From assembly GCF_048564905.1 (NCBI RefSeq), contig NC_132998.1, forward strand, positions 64,924,484-64,988,483: 64,000 nucleotides of DNA, written 5' to 3'. Every line of letters begins with the position of its first letter. Positions within the stretch are counted from its first letter, which is position 1. Source of the DNA: Vicugna pacos (lineage: Eukaryota > Chordata > Mammalia > Artiodactyla > Camelidae). The notes under the pieces are model-generated. The model ran no database searches. It was not told the origin of the DNA and saw only the letters and a program-made list of their open reading frames with translations. Shown here in pieces: positions 44,800 through 56,199 of this stretch. A program made the translations under genes and the position numbers.

Positions 44800-45640
44800 T
44801 CCCTTGCTAACAGCTTTTATGTTAAGTTTTGTCAAATGCTCTTTTGATCCCAGTGATATAATCAAATGATTTTTCTCCATTAAGCTGATAATACAGCATA
44901 TTACGTTAATTGATTTTCAAATACTAAGCACTCTGCGTTTCCGAGATAAACTTCACGTGATTGTGGCGCATTCGTCGTTTTCTATTTTGCTGAGTTGACT
45001 TAGTTGATACTTTGTGGGAGGCGTCTGCGTCTGTTCAGGAAGGATCTGCACTGCGGCTTCGTTGTTCGCGTGTTTTCTTAGACGGCTTTGTCCGGGTTGC
45101 CGACCTCGTAAAATGAGTTGAGGAGAGTTTTCTTTTCTGCTTTCTGGTGGAGGCTTTGAATGTTTTAGGAAGCTCATCGCTCAAACGGTTTCATCTGGAG
45201 ATTTATTTTCTAAAGAAATTTAATTGGAAATTTCATTACTTTAGCAGTTACAGCAGGCTCTTGGTAATCCATTTCATATTGAGTGTATTCTGGTGGTTTG
45301 TGGTTTTCAAAAAGGGACATATCCCATCTAAGTTGTCAAATACGTGTGTAACGTTGTTTGCAGCTTCCCCTTATCACCCTTTAGCTTCTGTGGGGTCTGT
45401 CGTGCTGGCCTCTGTTTCACCCCTGTTCGTGGTAATCTGTGTCTTCCTCCGGATTTTCTTTTTCTGTGTTTATCAACTTTTCAAATTAAAAAAAAAAAGA
45501 CTCCATTGATTTGTGTATTGTTTTTGTGTTTTCAGTTTTATTAATTTCTGCTCTTTTTTCTAGTTCCTTCTAATTACTTTGGATTTATTTTGGATTTTTT
45601 AAGTTAATTAAATGTGAGAACTTAGACTATTGATTTTAGG
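44800..45640 (-). mobile_element. Old LINE-1 ORF2 (reverse-transcriptase part), antisense, left segment of a split copy
   Basis: The plus strand reads as the reverse complement of old L1 ORF2. It starts with the 'gtcaaatgctcttttgatcc ... gatttttctccatt' passage (44,832-44,880). It continues through CTCGTAAAATGAGTTGAGG (near 45,105) and the later CTCCATTGATTTGTG and TTTCTGCTCTTTTTTCTAG strings (45,500-45,560). Read on the minus strand this is the RT region. All frames are broken. It continues at 46,299 after a younger insertion, so both segments are one element. Confidence 0.8.
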
Positions 45641-45779
45641 CTCTTCTTCCTTCCTTCCTTCCTTCCTTCCTTCCTTCCTTCCTTCCTTCCCTCTCTTTCT
45701 TTCTTTCTTTCTTTCTTTCTTTCATTCTTTCTTTCTTTCGTTCTTTCTTTCTTTCGTTCTTTCTTTCTTTCTTTCTTTC
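45641..45779. repeat. (TTCC)n(TTTC)n microsatellite, tail of a younger LINE-1
   Basis: About 139 bases of pure pyrimidine on the plus strand. First come TTCC units, then TTTC units with two TTCG and one TTCA variants. It sits at the place of the poly(A) tail of the adjoining antisense L1 (read on the minus strand: GAAA and GGAA units). Confidence 0.95.
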
Positions 45780-45780
45780 A

Positions 45781-46298
45781 ATTTTATTTTTTATTGAAGT
45801 GAAGTTGACTTACAATATCAGTTTCAGGTGTACAGCAAAGCTATTCAGTTATATATTTACATATGTGTATTTTTTTCTTTTCAGATTCTTTTTCATTGTA
45901 TGTTATTAGAAGAAATTGAATACAGTTCCCTGAGCTACACAGTAGGACCTGGTTGTTTATCTACTTTGTATATAGTAGTTTGTATCTGTTAATCCCAAAC
46001 TCCTAATTTATCCCTCCCCCTCCTTTCCCCTTTGGTCACCGCAAATTTGTTTTCTATGTCTGTGAGTCCCTTTCTGTTTGATAAACAAGTTCATTTGTAG
46101 CACTTTTTTTTTAGAGTCCACATTTAGGTAATAAGGTATGACATCTATTTTTCTCTATCTGACTTACTTCATTTAGTATGATAATCTCTAGGTCCATCCA
46201 TGTTGCTACAAATGACATTATTTCATTCTTTTTTATGACTGAGTAATATTCCACTATATAAATGTATCATATCTTATTTATCCATTCACTTTTCAGTG
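45781..46298 (-). mobile_element. Younger LINE-1 3' end, antisense, inserted into an older LINE-1
   Basis: The plus strand shows the reverse complement of the cetartiodactyl L1 3' end. TATTGAAGTGAAGTTGAC (45,793), GTTTCAGGTGTACAGCAAAG (45,821), CTACACAGTAGGACCTGGTT, then the 3' UTR and finally the ORF2 C-terminus (GTCCATCCATGTTGCTAC, TGAGTAATATTCCACTATA, TTATTTATCCATTC). About 520 bases remain, 5'-truncated. It interrupts the older antisense L1, which resumes after it. I could not find a clean target-site duplication. Confidence 0.9.
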
Positions 46299-47965
46299 TT
46301 GCTTCTTAGGTCTTTATTGCTATGAATTTTACTCTAAGCACTATTCCATCCGCTTCCTACAGACCTTGATCTATTATATTTTCATTTTCATTCAGTTCCT
46401 AATATTTTGGGTTTTCCTTTGTGTCTTCCCTTGTGCCCCATGTGTATTAGTTACTTAATAGTATGTGATTTATTTTTCAAGTATTTGACGAGTTTCTTGG
46501 TACCTTTCTGTTACTCACTTCTAGTCTAATTTCATTATGGTTACAGAACATGCTTTGTGAGATTTCAATTACTTTAAATTTGGTTTGTTTAATGACCCAA
46601 GATATGGCTTATTTTGTAACTTGTGCCCTTGCAAAGAATGTGTCCTTTACTGCTGGAGGAGAAGCATCCCATAACTGCCCGTTAGTTCAGCTGATGACGC
46701 TGTTCCTCCGTCTCTGAGACACTCACTCACTTCCTGCTCTCTGGTTCTGTGTGCTGAGCACAGGGTGTTGAGGTCTCCAGCTGCAGGTGAGGGTTTGTCT
46801 CCTCCTTTCACTTCTACCCATTTCTGCTCCATGCATTTTTAAGCTCTGTTATTAGGTGCATACACGTTTATGATTGTTATGTCTTCTGGGGATATTGTAT
46901 CATTATGTTATGCCACTCTTTATCCCTGGTAATTTTCTTTGTTGTAAAGTCTAATTTATCTGATATTAAAATGGCCACTTAACACGGAAGGATAAAACCT
47001 TACTAGTGCTCTGGTCCCTTTGCTTCCACTCCTCTATGTTATCATCTTATTATTGCATCTACATACATAGAAAATTCTACCAGACAATGAATGATAAAAT
47101 TTTGCTTTCAACTGTCAAGCATATTCTAAAGAACTCAAGGACAAATAGTCTATCTCCCCAATTATTTACCATTTCTGTTGCTATTTCTTCATTCTGGATT
47201 TTCCAAGTTTCCTTCTCATATTTTTTCCCTTCTCTCTGAAGGAATTCCTCTATAAATTCTTTTAAAGCAGGTCTGCTAGAAATGAATTTTCAGTTTTCCT
47301 TCATCTGAGAACAGTTTTATGTGACCTTCTTCTTAAAGGATATTTTCACTGTGTTTAAAATTTTGGACTGACAGCACTTTAAAATGCTTTCAGCACTTTA
47401 AAAATGTCTCACTTCCCTCTGGCCCCCACAATTAATGATGAGAAATCTCCAGTGAGTAAAACTGTTGTTCCCCTATAAGTAATGGATGGATTTTATTTAG
47501 ATGCTGTCAATATTTTCTCTTGTCTTTACATTTCATTAGTTTTATTATGATGTGCTGGATTGCAGATTTTTAAAAATCTTTTTTCTCTCTGTTTTCCACG
47601 TTGGATAATTTCTACTATCTCTTCTCAATCATCCAGTCTGCAGCTGAGACTAATGAGTATTTAATTTTGGTTATTCTATTTTCAGTTCTAAAATTATTAT
47701 TTGATTCTTCTTTACATCTCCCGTCTTTGCTGGAATTGTCTTTGTCTCTCTTGGCTTTTGTTTCATGCATGTTTACCCTTATTTGTTGGAGCATGTTTAT
47801 AATAGCCACTTTATTATCTTTGTTCAGTACTTCTGACATCTGCCTCACGTTGGTGTTGTCATCTGCTACTCATTCCCTGGTAATTTTGGATTGTGTCCTG
47901 GATGTTTTCCGTATTTCCTTTTGGTACCTTGGGCCTCGTGTAAATCCTATAAGAATGTTGATGTT
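46299..47965 (-). mobile_element. Old LINE-1, antisense, right segment (ORF2 N-terminus and upstream region)
   Basis: Continuation of the split copy. The plus strand follows the reverse complement in order: GTCTTTATTGCTATGAATTT (46,310), ATGGTTACAGAACATGC (46,538), AAAGAATGTGTCCTTTAC, GGGTGTTGAGGTCTCCAG (46,764), TTAGGTGCATACACGTTTAT, CTTTATCCCTGGTAATTTTC and ATCTGATATTAAAATGGCC (46,957). Then it passes upstream of the endonuclease domain through AAAGCAGGTCTGCTAGAAAT (47,265) and the GCATGTTTATAATAGCC region (47,792). It is an ancient L1M/HAL1-related copy with all frames broken. The HAL1 or L1M subfamily cannot be settled by eye. Confidence 0.75.
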
Positions 47966-48915
47966 TAAGTTTTAACAAGCAGTTGATCTGTGAAGTTCAA
48001 GCCTCCAGTCCCTGCATGTCTTCAGTGGGTGGTGCCTCAAGGATCAGTGTAGTTTTTAAGATGCTTTTCCATCTACCCCATGTGTGCAATACCCAGCATC
48101 TGGAGAGAGTAGTTTATTTTCTAAACAGCTATGTATGCTGTTTACAATCAGATACACACACGCACAGCTCAGAGATGAGCCCAGAGGCTCACACACAGCT
48201 CTGAGAGGTCCCTTGCCCAAGCTCCTCCCTCCTCACAATCTCCTTGGTGCTTTCCAATGCCTGGAAAATTCCAGTTTCCCCCGGCCAGTCACCCAACTCT
48301 GCCTACCTTCCTGTACCGGTACCCACGTATGGAGGCAAACAGGAGGAGGACACAGAAAGCGGAAAAGCAAAGGAGGGCGGCCCCACCCTCTTGAAATCAC
48401 ATCTTCTTTCGTAGGAGAGGACCCTTCCCTCCATCAGACTGCTGGCTGCTGTGGGTTCCTTTCCCACGACAGCTGCTCCGCTGTCACCGCCGGGCTGCCG
48501 GGGGCCAGGGCGCGAGAGAGCAGAGGGAAAAAAGGAAAACGAGCAGTTTCCACAGTCCGCTCTGAGCATTCGCTGTCACCTGGCCTCTTCCTCAAGCTAA
48601 GACTAGAGGGTGTCCTGGGCTCTCTGCATGCTCGCACTGCTTGGGCGCCGGCTGCGCTGGGCTCCGGCTGCAGGACCCCGGGGCATGGCAGGGGGGCTCG
48701 CTCTGCAGGCATTGCTTGGAGCTCCAATCTTTTCCTCCCAGATCCTCCCACTGCTATTCACTTTCCTGAATCCTGAAACAGTGTCCTGTCCAGGCCTCCG
48801 TCTTCCTTCAGTGGAAGAGACGGGCAGAGTGTGCTTACTCCATCTTACCTGGAGCCAGCGCTGCCGCCCCCATGTGTTTCTGTTTTATTTTCTGGTGTTT
48901 CGTTACGACAGTTGT

Positions 48916-48919
<4 letters not shown>
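47966..48919. other. No gene seen
   Basis: GC-moderate unique DNA. The 230-codon plus frame (48,084-48,776) starts at the edge of LINE sequence and resembles no known protein. Confidence 0.5.

Positions 48920-48949
<30 letters not shown>
48920..48949. repeat. (GT)15 microsatellite
   Basis: Fifteen GT units, directly followed by ACACATACACA, so the tract could fold back on itself. Confidence 0.97.
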
Positions 48950-48951
<2 letters not shown>

Positions 48952-49079
48952 ACATACACAGGCTGGCTTCAGTATTTCAGGATAATCTGCTGAAGAACTA
49001 ACATCTGGTAGAATGATCTTCAGATGAATCAGGAAAGAGGTCGATATTCTTGTAGGAAACACTGAGACATCCGAGAACT

Positions 49080-49660
49080 AAACCATTTCACTGCCAGGGT
49101 TAGAGTACAGCGCCCGAAGTCCTCAGCTGTGAAGTCTACAGTCAGAGCTAAGCACACTAGGCCGTACAAGATGGTCACAAATTAACTGGAAAGAGCGTTG
49201 GCTGCACTACAGAGCCGATTAGATCCAAATCCATGAAGCTGACTTTCTTTTTACCAGTTCAATTCACCAAAACCGTGTGGAATGAAAAAGACGGTGTCAG
49301 ACACTCCTTGAACTGGATGTTTCCAGCCAGCTACCTTTGAAGTCCCTGCTTTCTATGTGTCAATGCCTGCCTGGGTTGAGAGGTGCCACCCAAGCATTCG
49401 GCGTTGGAATGTGAGGACAGAGAGCAGGCGAGAACAGGGCATCGCCTGTGCAGGGCGCTTTGAAGCTGCATCCGATCAAAGCCATCTTTGCTTCTCCTGG
49501 GCACTGCTTTTCATTTCCAGCACGCCGTGTCGACGTTGGTGTAAAGCAGCGAGTTAAAAGCGCCTGTCAAGTGAAATCTGGATTTTTTTCCCAATCAGTT
49601 TACATCATGTTCAGGTTCCATGACAAATTTTATAATTAAATTCCAGTGACTCCTACCAGG
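49080..49660. promoter_or_regulatory. Candidate conserved non-coding block
   Basis: About 580 bases of complex, balanced sequence with no recognised repeat. It contains TTAACTGG, TTAAAAG and TTTTATAATTAAATTCC (49,629-49,645) among other TAAT-type cores. No exon recognised. Inference from texture only. Confidence 0.35.
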
Positions 49661-49852
49661 TCAGGTGTGCCTTGAACACTTCCCACAGATGTGTTTTCGC
49701 ACACACAGGAGCAATGCGGTTCTGATGCCAACACCTCTTTGGATGAATGGGTGAAGTTTACAAAGGGAATGATCTGATGTTCTAATTTGTCAGCATAGGC
49801 TAAACGGGAGAAGGCACAGGTATAACGTGTGCAGATTTGTTCCGTTCATTTG

Positions 49853-49915
49853 TTTGTCAAATGCTAACTGAGCGCTGACTGGTCCCAGCTCCCCGGGGCG
49901 CCGCGTCTGCGCCTG
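49853..49915 (-). mobile_element. Possible L2/MIR 3' terminus, antisense
   Basis: TTCATTTGTTTGTCAAATGC followed by AACTGAGCGCTGACTGG resembles the reverse complement of the L2/MIR 3' end. Confidence 0.4.
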
Positions 49916-49984
49916 GAGGGTAGGACGCTCACAGCCCAGGGTGCAGCTGGGCCGGAGGGCAGCCTCCTTCGTCTTTACTCAAAT

Positions 49985-50050
49985 TAGTGTGATTTCTCTG
50001 CTAGGCCCTCACTGCCCCACGCTGAAATGGGGATCTCAATCCTGACAGCG
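49985..50050 (+). mobile_element. Possible MIR 3' fragment
   Basis: GCTGAAATGGGGATCTCAAT resembles the MIR passage 'ctgtaaaatggggataataa'. Short. Confidence 0.35.
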
Positions 50051-50984
50051 CAAGGCACACTCAGCCACACTGGGGCTCCTCTCTCACGTTTCAGCTGGAG
50101 GCAGAGCCCACTCCCCACTCCCCGCTCCCCTCTCGGTGCGGGTGTCTCAGCTGCGCAGAATCACTGAATTGTTATTGCTATTACAAATCTCCAGGTTTTT
50201 GCCGTCTCTTTCTGTTGGCGTCCAGTGGGTGACAGGTCACATCACTAAGGCAGACATCCTCCCTCCACTCTGCGTGGGCGGATGACGACAGCAGCCCTCC
50301 GCGGTCTGCGGGTTGTGCAGCCCGCGTGCGTCTGCCAGCCGCGCCCCCGCCGCGGCCAGGAAGCCCTTTCCATTCTTCCCGCATTTTACTTCAAGGACAA
50401 CATTGAAACGTCCTTCCGTTCCAGCTGCGTTTGCAGGAGACCTGGTCTCTCCACCTGAACCCCTCCGGGCACCCCACACACCTGGCTTTTGCCTGCGCAC
50501 CTGTCACAGCCGCTCCTCTGGGAAGGCTGGGTCCCTGCACCGCATTAGGCCCTCCCCTCAGCATCTCCTGGGGGGTTTCCAGCACTGCCTGCCTCTGCTG
50601 GCTCTTCAGAGACCCACGCCAGGGACTGACCCCAGTCTCTGACTGTCCTGCCTTGAGAATGTCCAGGCTTCAGAAATGCCGCCAGTCATTGTTTACGACA
50701 CACACTTTGCCGTCTGATCTTTCAAGCTCTTAGGTTTTGGGGACCTCGAACGCCTTTGCTCAGTGTTAAAACGAATCTCTCGCTTGTTTGTGGCACTGGC
50801 TGTCAGGACTGATGTCTCTTTTTTGAGAAGAGCACGTAACGTAAGAGCTAGTCCCCCAGCAAGTTTGTCAGTATGTAATGCAGACTGTTGGCTGTGAACC
50901 CTGTGCTGAGCGGTGGATCTGCAGAAACAGCTCATCGTGCATAACTCTGTGCATTTTGACTGACACAAAAAGTCTTCAAAAATA
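50051..50984. other. No gene seen
   Basis: GC-rich to mixed unique DNA; no exon recognised. Confidence 0.5.
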
Positions 50985-51156
50985 CAGGGGCGAGAGGAAG
51001 CTTTTGGAGATGGTGGAAAGTTGATGGCCTTGAGTGTGCTGATGGGTTAACGGGTGTGCACCTGCCTCCAAACTCCTAAAGTTCTACAGTAAATATGTAC
51101 AGATATTGCACATCCATCATTATCTCAATAAAGCGATTTTAAAAATAAAAAGGCTG
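50985..51156 (+). mobile_element. Old LINE-1 3' UTR and terminus
   Basis: GGAGATGGTGGAAAGTTGAT, GGGTTAACGGGTGTGCACC, then the terminal AAATATGTACAGATATTGCA and ATCTCAATAAAGCGATTTT follow the 3' end of L1ME/L1MB-type elements ('gtgtatacatatgtcaaaa ... atgtgcagtttattgtat ... tatctcaataaagctg'), ending in an A-rich tail. Confidence 0.75.
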
Positions 51157-52394
51157 ATCTACCTGGTGTGTGTTTCAAAAACTTACTGTGAGGGAAAAAA
51201 AGCCCCGTATCAGACTCTCCGTTTCTGCATAAATCAGCTTCTGCAGCCGTAGTTGTAGTGGCAGAAGGGCAACTTCTATCTCCTGAAGAAGGGAATCCTA
51301 ACGGTGAACAACCATTGACAAATACTTCAAGCTAAGACAGAGTCAAAGTCTTCGGGAACATCACAGTGCCGTGAAGAATCGAGTTGAGCAGTGTGGGCGG
51401 AGCTGTGGCAACGGCAGACACCCCGCTACCGGCATCAGTGGCTCAGGGATGGAAAGCAGAGTTTTTGAAGCGACCGACAGTCCTGGCTGGGTCTTTGGCT
51501 CACGCTCAGATCGGCGGGAGGCTCCCCTCGGGGCCCCTGGCTGGCGGCCCCTCCGCCACGCTCAGCGCAGGACCCCCAAGGTCGTCCCGAGACCTCATTC
51601 ACCGGAAAGCGGGGTGAAGTTGGTGAGCACGCGGGGGAGGGTGTTCTGGCCGGAACTGGCGATGCCACGCAGAGCCTCCACTCACATCCCATTCGCTGCA
51701 GCTCCGTCAGGCCGCGGCTCCCACCTGCAAAGGGGTGCGGACCCGCGGGACCGCTGTGTGCCCAGGAAGGGGAGCACGGGGATGCTGGTGAACACATTGC
51801 CAGGGGCTCCCTTTTGGGTCACCAAATGTCCAAGTGTCCCCGTCATCACACACGGAAGACGCGCCTCCCGCACCAGGGAGACGTGGAATGCCCCACTGCA
51901 TTCCGTCAGCTCAAAGCCCCAGAAGGCCGAGGGGGCTCAGGCCCCTCCTCCAGGTCCAGATGTGCTTCTCTTGGTCCTGCCCCCTAGAAAGTACAAAGGA
52001 AAGAGGTCTGTCTTCCCTCCATCTTGACACACACCCCCAACAAGAATGACGGATCAGGTGGAGACCCACGCACGGCTGGCCCTGGCCTACGGCAGTGACA
52101 CTCTGGTGGGACGAGGGGCTGAGGCCCCTGCGCACGGGGACAGTGACATGACTGGACCTGGGTCTGCTCTCCTGGGGGAACGCCGGTGTCCACTGTTCTC
52201 ATGGCCCCTGTTCTCACCCTTCTGACGGCTCTCCATTGCTCACCACTGTCCATGGCCAAGTCCAAGTGTGTCTCCCTGGGGACCGCACTGCAGCTCCAGT
52301 CCAATCCCTACGCGTCCAAGTTCAGCAGCTCCAAGGTCGTGCTAATGCTCGTGCAGTGAAAGCTTTCTGCAGCCCCAGCGTGTGTCTTCTTTAC
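51157..52394. other. No gene seen
   Basis: GC-rich after about 51,360. The 218-codon plus frame (51,371-52,027) overlaps antisense frames and has no recognisable domain. Confidence 0.5.
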
Positions 52395-52860
52395 CAGCAA
52401 CTCTCAGTGGGCTTAATGGAATTGAGAAACATCATTTCCACGTGCCAATAACCAAACCGAAAGTTCTGTTTTTCCCAGATATAGTTTACAAAGCTCCATT
52501 ATTCCTTAGTTTCTCTGTCCCCAAATCTTTTTTTCTCTCTCTCAGTCTAATGGCAGCTTCCTTGAGGCGACTGGGGATGGGGAGGAGGTTTGGTAAGTAG
52601 GCAGCACCCTTAATCTGCTCTCTGCTGCCTGGTTGGATTCCTATGTCTAATTGAGAAGCCTTAATGGGATTTCGAAGCTCAATGCCTTTGCAATCTCGCT
52701 TCCCACTGTTCGGGATTTGGGAGTGTTTTTCCAAAGCAAACTTGTCGATTCTCTCTATTTTCTCTAATTTCTTTTTTTCGCAGACTGAATAATTACTGCG
52801 TGAGTTTATCTCTGTCTCATAAATCTCTGCTGTAAGAGACACGGAGGCACCAACACACAC
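52395..52860. promoter_or_regulatory. Candidate conserved non-coding element with repeated homeodomain-type submotifs
   Basis: Complex AT-moderate block between GC-rich flanks; no repeat family recognised. CTTAATGG occurs at 52,412-52,419 and 52,660-52,667. AATTGAGAA occurs at 52,420-52,428 and 52,649-52,657. The order of the two submotifs is reversed between the two sites. Further TAAT cores lie near 52,610 and 52,790. Enhancer function is inference; there is no coding signal. Confidence 0.45.
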
Positions 52861-53524
52861 TCCGTTGTGTCCCGTCTCGCACGGGCTCGGGGCTCGCTGT
52901 CTTCACGGAGCGGGGTGCCTGCCACCCTTGCGCCAAGCCAGTGCCATCCGTTTTAGGTTTTCCATGCGGCAGCTCCCCACCTCCGCAGACCAATTTCTGT
53001 GATGATTAGAATGCACCGAGAAGCAGTAAGAATAGACCTCCACATCTTAATGCTTTAAAAACAAGCAAGAAAATTATTTCATTCTCCATCAGCACGTGGA
53101 CGGGCCCCCAGGACAGCGACTCAGCCCTCCTGCGTGTAGCCCTTCAGGGGCCCAGGGCAGCGCATGACTTTTTCACCCTGTGGCTCTCAAGGTTGTCCTG
53201 TCCCTGCTGGGGGAGAGAAGGTCCAGAAAGGGCACAAGTGGGTGCTCCACGGGTCCCGCCAGGCAGTACCCCACACCACGCCGCCCGTCACCCGCTGGGT
53301 GGGACCTCGTCACGTGGCGGTGGTGTCCAGCTCCCGATGCCTGTTCATTCCAGGAGGATGTGAGTGTGTTGGGGGTCAGGGAGCAGTTTCCACCACCAAG
53401 CAAATCTCTGGACACCAGGGGGTGTCCTACCATCCCCTCAATTCTGACGCCGTCTCCCTGGGGATCCCACAGGTGAGGGGCTCGGTGCCACAGCCTGCCC
53501 CCGCCCGCTTCAGGCGGTAGTCCC
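52861..53524. other. No gene seen
   Basis: GC-rich unique DNA. Part of it could be the start of the adjoining LTR, but I could not anchor it. Confidence 0.45.
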
Positions 53525-54148
53525 GAGCCCAGGTTGACACCTGCACTTCTGACAGTCTGGCTGCCAATCGGACGTTCCCAAGATGCCCTCCTTGGGTTGG
53601 ATTAATTTCCTAGAGTTGCTCACAGAACTCGGAAAACTCGCTTACTCACCAGATCATAGGTTCCTTATAAAAGGATGTAACACAGGAACAGCCAGAAGGA
53701 AGAGATGCTTAGACAAGGTGTGGGGAAAGAGCACGGAGCAGCTGCGCCTCCCCAGCGGGCCGCCCTCCCCGCATTGCCGCGTGTTCCCCAGCCTGGAGCT
53801 CTCGCAGCACATCCTTCTGGGGCCTTGTGGAGCCTTCATGTACCTACCTAGCTGTAACTGAGTGAATCATGAGCCACTGCTGACTGCACTCAGCCTCCAG
53901 CCCCTCCTCTTCCCGGAGTCCTGGAGGCAGGCCGTGGGCTGGGGGAACTGAAAGTTCCCACCCTCTAATCGCATGCTTGGCTTCCCTGGCCCCCATCCTT
54001 AGGCGAGGCCCTAAAGTCACCTTGTTAACATAACAAATGACGCGAGTTGCTCTCATCGCTGAGGAAATTCCAAGGGTTTGGGAAGCTCTGTGTCAGAAGT
54101 GGGATCCAAGGCCAAGTACGTATTTCTTATTATAAATCAGTGTCACAC
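53525..54148 (+). mobile_element. Old solo-type LTR of an endogenous retrovirus
   Basis: A string of landmarks matches a widespread mammalian LTR in sense order. TTGGGTTGGATTAATTTCCT and GAGTTGCTCACAGAACTCGG come first. Then GAACAGCCAGAAGGAAGAGA, GAAAGTTCCCACCCTCTAAT and CATCCTTAGGCGAGG follow. AACATAACAAATGAC, GAAATTCCAAGGGTTTGGGA and the terminal TATTTCTTATTATAAATCA complete the series. It ends in a CACA-type end near 54,148. I saw no internal retroviral sequence or second copy, so it looks like a solo LTR. It is ancient and broken. Subfamily not assigned; probably a class III (ERVL-related) group. Confidence 0.6.
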
Positions 54149-55329
54149 AGACAGCACGGGGTCATGAGAGGTGAAGTGTAGTGCCCACGCAGGAGAAAGC
54201 AGAAACTGATTTTCCCAAACAGCGGACAGCTTGTGGCACAGAGAGGCTGCTATGGAAACAGTGAGGAAGCCCCGCCATGCTGCAGGCACGCACCCACGGA
54301 GAAGGCGGCGCACAGGTACCAGGGCCAGAGGCTCTCAGGACCTCCTGAGAAGTTTGGGTAGATGGTGGGGTCTAGGTGCTCCTTGGGCGATGCTGGGAGG
54401 GTGGTGGGTGGGAAGGATGTGAGGCCGAGGGAACATGTGGGTTAAAGCAGAGCTTGTGGGGCTGTGAGTCAGAGAGGCACAAAGAGGCTGGGACACAGGC
54501 AGGTGGATGGAGCAGAACGTATGAGGCATGGGGGAGCCGGGGTCATGCGGGGAAGGGCTAATGTGGATTCCTGGGGGCAGCAGTCCATCAAGCAGATTAT
54601 TCTCAGCCTGGAAAGAAACATGGTCAACAGTCTACCTTGTTTCTCACTAACTCAGGCACCAGGAACGGAAATTAGGGAGGATGCGGTTGGGCTAGGGTAG
54701 GATGAGGACGGTCCGTGATTGTCTGGATCCAGTCCCTCTGTTCTGGTCCAGCGTCGTCTGTGAAGGACTCAATGTCTTGTCCTGTTAAAGGGTCAGTATT
54801 GGCTCCCTGATCTCTTTAGGTGGTTAGATTTTGTCAGCAAAGAGGGACTTAAGAGTAGAAAAAGTACAAGAAATGGATTTTTAAGAACATGCTTTTGAAA
54901 ATGAAAGATGGGAGTGACTTAACTAAATGTCTAATTATCAGTGGGATACGTAAGGTGGAAAATGCGCCGAGGAAAGAGGTGTTGTTTTGGCAACTGGGCC
55001 AGTCTGCCAACGTCCTTTGCAGCCCCCTGCCTTTCTGGGGTCAGCTGACCCCCTGACCTCACCCCAGACTGACTGAGAGAGCTCTCCTGGGGTCCCTCAG
55101 GGCTCAGGGCTTCAGAGCATCACAGGGCTCCTCCGAGTGCAACCTGGGTCTTTCCACAGGCCTTCGTCCACCGTGGAGCTGTGGGGTTCAAAAGGGGGTC
55201 ACAACTATGAGCAGGAGACAGACAGAGGGCAGCCCTGCCAAGGTAACCCTCCCAGGGGGTTTTGGTGATTCCACAATTCACTGAAAATCCTTCCGTGTCA
55301 CAAAAATGCCAGGGCCAACCCCATCTGTC
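54149..55329. other. No gene seen
   Basis: Mixed composition; no exon, RNA gene or named repeat recognised. Confidence 0.5.
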
Positions 55330-55890
55330 TTTAGAAACAATTCAAAAATGGAATAAAGCCATTTAGAAGAGGGATTATGAGACAACAAGAGAAAACAATG
55401 GAAAACAAATTTAAAACCCCTTTAGAAATAGCAGCTATATTAGAAGCAGTAACATTTGGGGGAGCTGACTGCAGTCGAGGGGGAGATGTCATACGGACAA
55501 AGACAAAGGGAAGACAAGACGTAATTGGTATTTTTGAAGAATGAAAAAAAAAGATGCAAACATGTAACAAAAAGACACCTTCCTGAGGAGACAGAATACT
55601 TGAATGTGCAGATCAAAACAGCACGCCACAGCCCAGGAAGGAAACGATGGGAGCTCAGCACTGAACACGCTCAGGAGGAGACGCGAGCATCTCGGGTGCC
55701 ACGCAAAGGTCTCTGAGGTGGTGGGGAGTCAGGCTGGCCGCAGGTTTCCTCACAGCAGCAGTCAAGGAAAACAGTTGGAGAGGACGAGGACAGTGTGTAT
55801 GAAGTTCCGAAGGGGAGAAGGAAATCCGTCCTTCTAATGCAAAGATAAGAGACAGACATTCCACACACAAAACTCCAGGAACAACAGGGC
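55330..55890 (+). mobile_element. Possible old LINE-1 ORF1-region fragment
   Basis: AT/purine-rich sequence whose order (CAATTCAAAAATGGAATAAAG, later ACTTGAATGTGCAGATCAAA, and a GAAGGAAATCCG passage) recalls old L1/HAL1 ORF1 and the inter-ORF region in the sense orientation. Weak; it may be the 5' part of the L1 at 56,200. Confidence 0.35.
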
Positions 55891-56199
55891 CCCAGAACCC
55901 TTCTTGGGGAGAATCCAGCTCACAAAGGGATGAATGTAAGTAAACCTAGAGGGGGAATCCGGACTCGAGCACCTGAGGGTGAGCCCTGGAACTGGGAAGT
56001 ATTAAACCAGATCAGAACAGCTGTGGAAGCTGTGGTCTGGAGTCCAACCAGGGGGTGTGGCCGTCAGTCCCAACAAAATGAGATGATCGCATAATAGCAA
56101 TGGGGGGAGTGTAATTGTGCTCAGTCTCCACTTTGATGGAAACAGTCAGTGACTACCGTATAAATTTCAAACACATCCTTAAAAATGCACAAGGGCTGT

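Noticed and set aside
48084-48776. 230-codon sense frame
   Set aside because: Begins close to the LINE-1 fossil edge, resembles no known protein and is matched by open antisense frames.
51371-52027. 218-codon sense frame
   Set aside because: GC-rich chance frame; three antisense frames are open over the same bases; no domain.
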